Made by a program: the position numbers and the translations under genes
Shown here: positions 8,620 to 16,590 of the stretch, piece after piece
How positions within the stretch are numbered: position 1 is the stretch's first letter
Layout: every line of letters starts with the position of its first letter
NCBI GenBank assembly: GCA_021791795.1
Contig: JAJYVX010000006.1
Location: forward strand, 1 to 42,089
DNA length: 42,089 nt
Direction: 5' to 3'
DNA from: Actinomycetes bacterium
GTDB lineage: Bacteria > Actinomycetota > Acidimicrobiia > Acidimicrobiales > Bog-793
The notes under the pieces: generated by a model
What the model saw: only the letters and a program-made list of their open reading frames with translations
The model's database searches: none
What the model was told of the DNA's origin: nothing

Positions 8620-9897
8620 GTGCGCGTGTCCAGGACTGGGCCCGGGACAAGCAGATCCGGCGGCTTCACGGCCGCAGCCGCGAGGTCGCGACCGAACACG
8701 ACACGATGGATGCTCCTCGTGTTCATGTTCCTGAGCGGTTGCACTCAGATCGCCGTCGCTCCCCTTCTCCCGACATACGCGCACCAGTTCGGTCTCTCGC
8801 GCTTCGGGCAGGGCCTCCTGCTGGCGGCCACGGGGCTCGCCACGCTCGCCGTCGCCCTCCCGTCGGGCGCGCTGTCCGACCGGCTCGGATCACGCCGCGT
8901 CACGATCCTCTCCGGCGGCCTCATGGCGGGCGCCTCCTTGCTCCAGGCATTCGCTCCCTCGTTCGAGATGCTCCTCATCGCCCGCCTCATCTTCGGAGCC
9001 GGTTACGGCATCACCTGGACGTCTGGCCTCTCGTGGCTCTCCGACGTCACGCCGGCACGATCGAGCATCGGAGGTTCGGTGGCGAGCGCAGGCCTCGGCA
9101 ATGTCGTCGGCCCGGTGCTCTACGCCCTGCTCGTGGAGCACTTCGGGCTGTCGCTGCCGTTCATGGGTACGGCCTTCTGTCTTGCCGCGGTCACCGCCCT
9201 CCTCATGGGGCTCCGTGGTACCGACGCTCCGGCGGAGATGCCGGCCCCGATGCGCGCCGGCATCCTCCTCGCGGCTCAGGACCGGCTGACGCTCTCGGCT
9301 ACTGCCGCGATCGTGGTCGCCGGCGTCAGCTCAGGGGTCGCCTACCTCCTCGTACCCGGAGCTCTTCATGCCGACGGCGCCTCGACCGGCATGATCGGGC
9401 TCGTCTTCTCCGGGGCGGGGTTGCTCTTCGTAGCCGGGAGCGCGGTGACGTCGTGGTTCGGGCATGCCGCCATACGCCTTCGCGTCGCGATAGGCGGGAT
9501 GCTCGTCCTCGCGCTCGCCATCTCGCCGGCGGCAGCAAGCTCTGCCTCGCTGGCCATGATCGGGATGCTCTTCGCGACCTCGGCCGCTCGCTCGGTCGTC
9601 TGGACCGTCGCCTACCCGCTCGGAGCCGTAGGGGCTGAGGAGAGCGGCGCCGGCATAGGGCTTGTGATGGGGTTGCTCAACGGCGTCTGGGCCGCGACCG
9701 CAGTCGTCACCCCTTTGCTCGCGAGCGTCATCGCCGAGCACTCGAGCTTCCGTGCGGTGTTCGGGCTCGCCGAGATCGCGAGCGTCGTCCTCGCCGGCAT
9801 GCTCGCCGTGTTCGTCCTCAAGACGCCGGAGTCCCCGTACCGGACACTGCCCGCCAAGGCGATCCGGGCGCTTCGGGGGCTGCACCCGCACGACTGA
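8620..9897 (+). CDS. MFS transporter
   Basis: About 12 hydrophobic segments; LSGCTQIAVAPLLPTYAHQFGLSRFGQGLLLAATGLATLAVALPSGALSDRLGSRRVTILSG (MFS motif A). Start could lie downstream, near 8706. Confidence 0.88.
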   Translation: MRVSRTGPGTSRSGGFTAAAARSRPNTTRWMLLVFMFLSGCTQIAVAPLLPTYAHQFGLSRFGQGLLLAATGLATLAVALPSGALSDRLGSRRVTILSGGLMAGASLLQAFAPSFEMLLIARLIFGAGYGITWTSGLSWLSDVTPARSSIGGSVASAGLGNVVGPVLYALLVEHFGLSLPFMGTAFCLAAVTALLMGLRGTDAPAEMPAPMRAGILLAAQDRLTLSATAAIVVAGVSSGVAYLLVPGALHADGASTGMIGLVFSGAGLLFVAGSAVTSWFGHAAIRLRVAIGGMLVLALAISPAAASSASLAMIGMLFATSAARSVVWTVAYPLGAVGAEESGAGIGLVMGLLNGVWAATAVVTPLLASVIAEHSSFRAVFGLAEIASVVLAGMLAVFVLKTPESPYRTLPAKAIRALRGLHPHD

Positions 9898-9990
9898 TTC
9901 GCGGTCACCCGGCCCGGAGCCTCTCGTCCGGCGGCGCCGCTCCCCCGGTCCGACGCCTGCCCACCGGTGGCGCCACCTCGCAAGACCTTC

Positions 9991-10028
9991 AAAGAAATGG
10001 AACGGGCACCCCGAGGGGCGCCCGTTCC
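9991..10028 (-). terminator. Rho-independent-like terminator for the SBP gene
   Basis: GGAACGGGCACCCC-GA-GGGGCGCCCGTTCC hairpin (14-bp arms, one mismatch) at 9999..10028, followed on the minus strand by ATTTCTTT; 24 bp past the stop of the minus-strand SBP gene. Confidence 0.75.
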
Positions 10029-10052
10029 AGTCGGCAACTTGAGCTCAGAACG

Positions 10053-11720
10053 TCAGGTCAACCACATCATGCGGAAGCGGTACTCGATCCAGGGGTCTCC
10101 TGTCTTCTGGGCGATGACGCCGGCGAGGTTCGTCGCCTGGCCCACGATGACCGGGTTGAACGCGGGGATGATGTAGCCGCCTTCGTTGTAGTCCATGGTC
10201 ATCATCTCGTGGACGAGCCCCGTCTGCTTGGCCTGGTCCGGCTGGGCAAGCGCCTGCTTGTAGAGGTTGAGGTACGACGTCCCGTACTGGCTCGTGTCCC
10301 AGTGGGTCTCGTCCCACGGGGCGCCCGGGACCATGGAGTAGCCGGCCTGGCGCAGGTACGGGTACCCGCTCCACCAGTCCTGCGCGAACGTCCATTGCAG
10401 GTAGTTCGGGCCGAAGAACTCGCCGGAGGTCACTTGGTTGAGGTTGATGGTGATGCCGGCGGCGGAAGCCTGCTGCTTCAGCAGCTGGGCCATCTGCACC
10501 GCCCCGGTCTTGATCGGCCCGGTGGTGAGCGTCACCGTGAGACCGCTCCCGAAGCCCGCCTTCTTCAAGAGCGACTTGGCCTGCGGGATGTCCTGCACGC
10601 GCTGGGGGAGCGAGTGGTCGTACTCCGGGTCCGTGATGCTGAAGATGTCGTTGCCGAGGAAGCCGAAGCCCCCGTAGACGACCTTCTGCATCTGCGGGCG
10701 GTCGACCACGAGCCGCATCGCCTGCCTGACGTTCACATCGTTGAAGGGCGGCTTGTCGAGCCGCATGGTGAACGGGACCCAACCCGGGCCACCCCACACG
10801 TTCGCCACCTGGCCGCCGCCCCTCACCTCGGCGACGCTCGAGATCGACAGCTGGTCGCAGCACGTCGCCTGGTTCGACAGGAGCGCGTTCACCTGGCTCT
10901 GCTCGTCCGAGTAGTCCTGGATGACCAGCGTGTCGACGTAAGGCTCGCCCGTCACGAAGTAGTTCTTGTTCGCCGAGAACGAGCTCGACACGCCGGGGGT
11001 GAACTTGTCGCCCGCTGCCGGGTCGTACTTGAACGGACCGGTCCCGACGGGCAGCTTCGGGTTGTAGCCGACCGGCACGATGCTCATCTCGCCGTTGCCT
11101 ATGAGCGAGATGGGCAGGATCGAGTACGGCGAGCTGCAGGGGATCTGCACCGTGTAGTCGTCCAGCTTCTTCGCGTTCTTCAGCTCCAACGCCGCGAGCC
11201 CGGAAGCCGCCGAAAGCTTGTTGCTCACGATGCGGTTGAAGGTGTAGAGCACGTCGTCGACGGTGAGCGTCTTGCCGTTGTGGAACTCGATGCCCTTGCG
11301 CAGCTTGATGGTCCACTCGGTGGCACTCGGGTTGGCCGTCACCTCCTCGGCGAGGTGCGGCTGGATGACGTTGTCCTGGTTCAGCTCGAGGAGTGTGTCG
11401 TAGAGCTGAGGGGCACGTGCGAAGTCGAGGTTGGTGACCGCCTTGTTGCCGTCGAGCGTGTCGGCCGAGCCGCCGCCCGTGCTGGCGAGCGTGATCGTCC
11501 CGCCGCGCTTCGGCTTGCCTGCTCCCGATGTCGTCGTGCTGCTGCTGCTGCTGCCGCTGCTGCTCGGGGACGACCCGCACGCTTCGAGGGTGCCGCCCAT
11601 ACCGAGGACAGCGAGGCCACCGCCGGCGCGGATGAGGAAAGCGCGCCGAGAGTGCGGACCCAACAGACCGCCGCCCTCCGAACTACCTGGCTCCTGTTCC
11701 GGGCTCTTGTCTCGGGCCAT
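10053..11720 (-). CDS. ABC transporter substrate-binding protein (family 5, peptide/nickel type), Tat-like lipoprotein signal
   Basis: SRRAFLIRAGGGLAVLGMGGTLEACGSSPSSSG... (twin Arg, lipobox) followed by SBP_bac_5-like sequence (ATEWTIKLRKGIEFHNGKTLTVDDVLYTFNRI). Confidence 0.92.
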   Translation of the reverse strand: MARDKSPEQEPGSSEGGGLLGPHSRRAFLIRAGGGLAVLGMGGTLEACGSSPSSSGSSSSSTTTSGAGKPKRGGTITLASTGGGSADTLDGNKAVTNLDFARAPQLYDTLLELNQDNVIQPHLAEEVTANPSATEWTIKLRKGIEFHNGKTLTVDDVLYTFNRIVSNKLSAASGLAALELKNAKKLDDYTVQIPCSSPYSILPISLIGNGEMSIVPVGYNPKLPVGTGPFKYDPAAGDKFTPGVSSSFSANKNYFVTGEPYVDTLVIQDYSDEQSQVNALLSNQATCCDQLSISSVAEVRGGGQVANVWGGPGWVPFTMRLDKPPFNDVNVRQAMRLVVDRPQMQKVVYGGFGFLGNDIFSITDPEYDHSLPQRVQDIPQAKSLLKKAGFGSGLTVTLTTGPIKTGAVQMAQLLKQQASAAGITINLNQVTSGEFFGPNYLQWTFAQDWWSGYPYLRQAGYSMVPGAPWDETHWDTSQYGTSYLNLYKQALAQPDQAKQTGLVHEMMTMDYNEGGYIIPAFNPVIVGQATNLAGVIAQKTGDPWIEYRFRMMWLT

Positions 11721-11877
11721 AGGGCATCCCCCCTCTCAGCGCGCGGGCCTCGGCCCGACACGCGATCGTCAAGTATGCCTCACACTAGGAAAGGCTCGTA
11801 GGCTCTGCAAGAGCACCCTTTGCCTTGCATATCCTCCAGGGGACACTGAGGCAGGGTGACCTGCTCTTTCCCACGAG

Positions 11878-14800
11878 GTGGAACTGATGGTGCACGAGTG
11901 CGACGGACACGACCACCGCTTCGAGCAGTACGCAACCTCTGATCGACGCCTGCTCGCTCTCGTGCGGGACTTCGACGAGCGCCTGGCCCAAGCCGCGGCA
12001 CGGGGCGCCGATCTCTCGAAGGTACTCGCCGCGCTCGATCCCGACCCCGCCCGGTACACCGACGTCGGGGAGGGCGGAGGCATCGTCGACGAGGTGCTCG
12101 CCGAGGCGGAGGAGGCACTCGCGACGGCCCCCGACATCCCGGGCTTCGCGAACCTGCGCAGCCTCCTGCTGCCGACATCTCGGCCGGCCAATCGCCCGGC
12201 GATCGCCTCGTGTCCCGACGGGCGGCTGCTCGCATCCTGGATCGAGTGGACGGAGCACGAAGGCGAGCAGGTGCACGCCGTCCTGCTCGACCGTGACGGC
12301 CGGCCACTTGCCGAGCCCCGGGCGGTGTCGGGGCAGCTCGCAGACTGCCTGCGGCCCTCTGTCGTCTTCGACGGTGACGGCACCGGATGGGTCTTCTTCG
12401 GCCTGCGCGCAGCAGAGGGTGTGGCGGTCTTCGCCACACGCGAGGAGGGCTCGGGCTGGCTGCCTCCTTTCCCGGTGAGCACGACGGCGCACCCGTCGTT
12501 CAACCAGGAGGTGGCGCTCCGCTGCGACGGCGCGCTCGAATGCTGCTGGCAGGGCTACGCCGGCGGGCGATTCCGCATCTACACAAGGACGGTCGGCCGT
12601 TCCCGCCTCGGCGACACCCGCCTCGTGAGCGCGGAGGACGAGCGCAACGTCTGGGACCCGGCGGTGGCCTGCGACTCGAGCGGCCGAACCTGCTTCGGGT
12701 GGACCACCTACGGCGAGCGAGGCTACGAGACCGCTCTCCGCATGAGAGAGACAGGCGGTGCCGAGTCGAGCAGGCTGATCGTCGCGCCTGAGGCTTATTC
12801 GCTGCACCCGAGCCTCGCCTTCACGCCCGACGGGGCCCTCTGGTGCGCATTCGACACGATCGCCCTCGGCGGCCACGCTGGATCCGGCCCGACCCGGCTC
12901 CGCACCCGCGAGGAGATGGCGTTTCCTCTGAGGACCGGTCGCAAGGCGGACGGGAGGGCGGTCCCCGCCGACCTCGCACCGGACGTGACCGCAGAGGTGA
13001 CGGTCGTGCGCATCGGCGACTTCGGCCACGCCGCGGAGCCAACAGGTCCGATCGGCGTGTCGACCCACGTGTCGCCGGCCGGACTGCCGCGGATAGCCGC
13101 GACCCCAGAGGGTTCCGTGGCGGTCGCATATCGCGCCATGCGCCGCCTGCCGTTGATGCTCTACTTCTGGGAGACCGTGCTCGAGTGGCACACCCCGAGA
13201 GGTTGGGGCAACCTCACGACCTTCGACGAGACGGACGGACCGCTCGAGGAGCCGGCCGTCGCCGCCCGGGAAGACGGAGTGGTCGCCTCGTGGCAGCAGG
13301 ACGGCCGGCAGGCGCGCGGCCTCGCGTGGACCGAGGGTTTCGGGGGTGAGGAGTGCCTCGCCCTTCGCGAGCACTACGGCGAAGTCGTCTGGCACACCCT
13401 CCACACGGGTGGGCACATACGCCTCGGCGCGGTTGACGTTCCTTTCGGGACGAGCACGGCTGCCGAGGGCTCATCGCCGGCGGCAGCCGGGGCGGCGGAG
13501 CCTCGATCGGCCACCGCGACGACGGCGGCGGACGCCCCGCACAGCGAGAGCCGTCCCTGGGCCGTGGCGCGGCGAGGCGGCCGGGGACACGACCGCTCCT
13601 GGCGCTACCGCACCACCGCGGACGGGCGCGACTACGGGCTCTACTGGGGCGACCTCCACCGCCACTCGCTCATAAGCAGGTGCACCGCCGGCGACGAGCC
13701 TGAGCTCGACGACTTCTACCGCTACTCCTTCGACGTCTGCGAGTACGACTTCTGGGCGGTCACGGACCACGCGGAGAACACATCGTCGTTCCAGTGGTGG
13801 TCAATCCAGAAACTGGCCGATGTGCTCAACGTCGAAGGCAGGTTCGTACCGTTCTACGGCTTCGAGTGGACTGCCGCCACCGGCCACCAGAACGTCATCT
13901 ACGAGTCGACGAGACGCGACGCACCCATCTACTCCTCGACGGCCGAAGCCACCCGCAACCCTGCCCAGCTCTGGTCGCACCTGCGCAGAGCCGGCCAGCG
14001 CAGTCTCACCATCCCGCACCACCCGGGATCGGCGATGGTGCCCTTCGACTGGTCCTACCGCGACGAGGAGATGTGCCGCCTCGTCGAGGTCTTCCAGGCC
14101 TGCCGGGGCAACTACGAAGACGACGGCTGCTTCCGGCAGTACTCCGACTGCACGCTCACCGGGACCTTCGTCGCCGACGGGCTGCGGGCCGGGCATCGCT
14201 TCGGCCTCATCTCGTCGTCGGACCACGGGAACGGGGCGAGCTTCGTAGGCGCCTTCGCGACGGATCTGACGCGAGCAGCCGTCTTCGACGCGCTCCACGG
14301 CCGCCGCACGATCGCCGCCACGACCCGCGACGTCATCGTCGACTTCAGGCTGAACGGCTGCTTCATGGGCTCGGAGGCACCCCCCGCCGAGAGCGTCTCG
14401 ATCGCTGCCGCGGCCGAGGGCTACTGCGACGTCGCCCGCTTCGACCTGCTGCGCAACGGCGAGGTCGTGCACCGCATCGAAGCCGACCTCGGCCTTGCTC
14501 CATCCGAGACCGCCTTCCCCCTCCGCGTCGAGTGGGCGGCGGGCGAGACCGGCCGCAGCGACTGGACCGGGAGCCTCCGTGTGGGCGGTGGTCGCATCCT
14601 CGAGACGAAGTACTGGTCGCCCGAGATAGTGGAGGTGTCGCACGACACCATCCGTTGGACCGCCGAGACGCGCAACTTCCGCTCGCAGTACGGCTTCCAG
14701 CGCGGCGGCGTGGAACTGACGGTTCTCGGCACGCCCGGCACGACGGTCGACATCGTCACAGCCTCGATGGGCGGGCGGACAACCCTGGGCGACGTAGCGC

Positions 14801-15006
14801 GTGACCGGAAGATCGAGATCGGGCACACCGCGGCCGGCACGCTCGCCCTGCAGCTGGCGACGGGCGGCCTCGTGAGCCTCGGCACCTCCACTGTCCGCAT
14901 GGACTACGAGGAGCCGCTCTCGCAACCCGGGTGGTACTACGCCCGGGTCATCCTGGAGGACGGGGAGATGGCCTGGTCCTCTCCCGTGTGGGTCAGTCCT
15001 TCCTGA
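11878..15006 (+). CDS. Large DUF3604/PHP-like protein with N-terminal propeller-like repeat region
   Basis: YGLYWGDLHRHSLISRCTAGDEPELDDFYRYSFDVCEYDFWAVTDHAENT...GFEWTAATGHQNVIY...IPHHPG...ISSSDHG; N-terminal half has repeated RPAIA..DGRLLASWIEW-like sialidase/propeller modules. Confidence 0.8.
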   Translation: MELMVHECDGHDHRFEQYATSDRRLLALVRDFDERLAQAAARGADLSKVLAALDPDPARYTDVGEGGGIVDEVLAEAEEALATAPDIPGFANLRSLLLPTSRPANRPAIASCPDGRLLASWIEWTEHEGEQVHAVLLDRDGRPLAEPRAVSGQLADCLRPSVVFDGDGTGWVFFGLRAAEGVAVFATREEGSGWLPPFPVSTTAHPSFNQEVALRCDGALECCWQGYAGGRFRIYTRTVGRSRLGDTRLVSAEDERNVWDPAVACDSSGRTCFGWTTYGERGYETALRMRETGGAESSRLIVAPEAYSLHPSLAFTPDGALWCAFDTIALGGHAGSGPTRLRTREEMAFPLRTGRKADGRAVPADLAPDVTAEVTVVRIGDFGHAAEPTGPIGVSTHVSPAGLPRIAATPEGSVAVAYRAMRRLPLMLYFWETVLEWHTPRGWGNLTTFDETDGPLEEPAVAAREDGVVASWQQDGRQARGLAWTEGFGGEECLALREHYGEVVWHTLHTGGHIRLGAVDVPFGTSTAAEGSSPAAAGAAEPRSATATTAADAPHSESRPWAVARRGGRGHDRSWRYRTTADGRDYGLYWGDLHRHSLISRCTAGDEPELDDFYRYSFDVCEYDFWAVTDHAENTSSFQWWSIQKLADVLNVEGRFVPFYGFEWTAATGHQNVIYESTRRDAPIYSSTAEATRNPAQLWSHLRRAGQRSLTIPHHPGSAMVPFDWSYRDEEMCRLVEVFQACRGNYEDDGCFRQYSDCTLTGTFVADGLRAGHRFGLISSSDHGNGASFVGAFATDLTRAAVFDALHGRRTIAATTRDVIVDFRLNGCFMGSEAPPAESVSIAAAAEGYCDVARFDLLRNGEVVHRIEADLGLAPSETAFPLRVEWAAGETGRSDWTGSLRVGGGRILETKYWSPEIVEVSHDTIRWTAETRNFRSQYGFQRGGVELTVLGTPGTTVDIVTASMGGRTTLGDVARDRKIEIGHTAAGTLALQLATGGLVSLGTSTVRMDYEEPLSQPGWYYARVILEDGEMAWSSPVWVSPS

Positions 15007-15757
15007 GGAACCGGCCGATGCGGCTCTGCGACTCCCCTCCTTGCACCAGCGTCGCGTAGGCGAGCTGCTCGATGAACAGCGCGGTGGCGCGGGACGACTC
15101 CGCCGCGGCGTCGATCGCCCGCCTCGCGAGTGTCACCGCCAACGGCGGCAGCTCGGCGAGCGCAGCGGCCATCTCCATCGCCCGGGCGAAGGACTCGCCC
15201 TCGGGGACGAGCTCCGTGACGAGCCCGCAGGCGTGCGCCTCGCCGGCCGGGATTCGGCGCCGGAGAAGGACGAGCTCGCGCGCCTTGGCCGCTCCGACGA
15301 AGCGCGCCAGGCGCATGGTCCCCCCGGAGCTCGGCACTATGCCGATGTCCAGCTCGGGCAACCCGAACGTCGCCGTCTCTTCTGCAACCCGGAAGTCCGT
15401 CGCGAGCGCCAGCTCGAGACCGCCGCCGAGGCAGTAGCCGGCGATGGCGCTCACGGACGGCTGCGACAGCGAAGCGACGGCCTCGTACGCCGCGCCGCTC
15501 GCGGCGTAGTAGGCGAACACGCTTTCCGCGTCGACCGCCCTCATCTCCGACACGTCCGCCCCGGCGGAGAACGCCTTGGCGCCGCCGGTGACGACGACAC
15601 ACCGGCTGCTCGACACCTCGGGGCGCGAAATCGCCGTCTGCAGTGCCCCCTCGAGCGCCGAGGAGATGGCGTTGAGCTTCGAGGGCCTGTTCAGCCTGAG
15701 GACGGCGACGGGACCGTCCCTGGCGACGAGAACGAGCGGGTTGTCGGTCTCCACCAC
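14993..15757 (-). CDS. Enoyl-CoA hydratase/isomerase family protein
   Basis: GTG start; VLVARDGPVAVLRLNRPSKLNAISSAL...FSAGADVSEM...GYCLGGGLELALATDFRVAEETATFGLPELDIGIVPSSGGTMRLAR. Confidence 0.92.
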   Translation of the reverse strand: MVETDNPLVLVARDGPVAVLRLNRPSKLNAISSALEGALQTAISRPEVSSSRCVVVTGGAKAFSAGADVSEMRAVDAESVFAYYAASGAAYEAVASLSQPSVSAIAGYCLGGGLELALATDFRVAEETATFGLPELDIGIVPSSGGTMRLARFVGAAKARELVLLRRRIPAGEAHACGLVTELVPEGESFARAMEMAAALAELPPLAVTLARRAIDAAAESSRATALFIEQLAYATLVQGGESQSRIGRFLRKD

Positions 15758-15789
15758 GGAGGAACGTACTCGCCGCGTAAGGTTGCCGC

Positions 15790-16590
15790 ATGCACCGGTC
15801 TTCGCTCGCGCCCGACGCCCACGCGGGTTCGGTGGCGCTCGTCTCGGGCGGAGGTACCGGGATCGGCCGGGCGGCGGCGCTCGAGCTCGCGAGGACCGGA
15901 GCAAGAGTCGTCGTCTGCGGGCGCCGGGCCGATCTCCTCGAGGAGACGGTGGCCGCGATCGCCGCCGTCGGGTCCGAGGCACTCGCCGTACCGGCGGACC
16001 TCCGGGAGCACGCGGCGGTCGCACAGGTGGTCGACGCCGCCCTCGAGCGGTTCGGCGCCGTCGACGTGCTCGTGAACAACGCCGGCGGCCAGTTCGAGGC
16101 GGCCGCGGAGGACATATCCCTGAATGGCTGGCGGGCGGTCCATCGGATCAGTGTCGACGCTGTCTGGGACATGACGCACGAGGTCGCCACCCGCTCGATG
16201 ATCCCGAACCGCCGGGGCGTCGTCGTCTTCGTCGGGTTCAGCCCGCGCCGGGCAGTGCCGAAGATGGCGCATGCCGCGGCCGCTCGGGCGGCGGTCGACA
16301 ACCTGGCGGCGGGTCTCGCGGCGGAGTGGAGCCGGTACGGGATACGCGCGGTCTGCGTCTCGCCGGGCAACATCGACACCGAGGCCATCGTCGCCTACGG
16401 CGAGGAGGAGATAGACGGCTGGCGACGCTCGGTGCCCCTCGGCCGCCTCGGTACAGCCGAGGAGGTTGCAAGCGTGATCGCCTTCGTCGCCTCCCTCGGC
16501 GCGAGCTACGTGACCGGCGCCACCATCCTCGTCGACGGCGGCCTCGACGCCTGGGGTCAGGGCTCTCCCCCGCCGGCGCCCGAGGCATGA
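15790..16590 (+). CDS. SDR family oxidoreductase, dienoyl-CoA-reductase-like active site
   Basis: VALVSGGGTGIGRAAALELARTGARVVVCGRR (TGxxxGIG), NNAGG, MAHAAAARAAVDNLAAGLAAEWSRYGIRAVCVSPG. Confidence 0.88.
   Translation: MHRSSLAPDAHAGSVALVSGGGTGIGRAAALELARTGARVVVCGRRADLLEETVAAIAAVGSEALAVPADLREHAAVAQVVDAALERFGAVDVLVNNAGGQFEAAAEDISLNGWRAVHRISVDAVWDMTHEVATRSMIPNRRGVVVFVGFSPRRAVPKMAHAAAARAAVDNLAAGLAAEWSRYGIRAVCVSPGNIDTEAIVAYGEEEIDGWRRSVPLGRLGTAEEVASVIAFVASLGASYVTGATILVDGGLDAWGQGSPPPAPEA

Noticed and set aside
10209-11801. 530-aa plus-strand ORF antisense to the SBP gene
   Set aside because: Shadow ORF; the minus strand has a full SBP family protein with signal peptide and terminator.
11851-11864. 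Short inverted repeat GCAGG-GTGA-CCTGC in the SBP/DUF3604 divergent region
   Set aside because: Only 5-bp arms, likely by chance in GC-rich DNA without comparative support.
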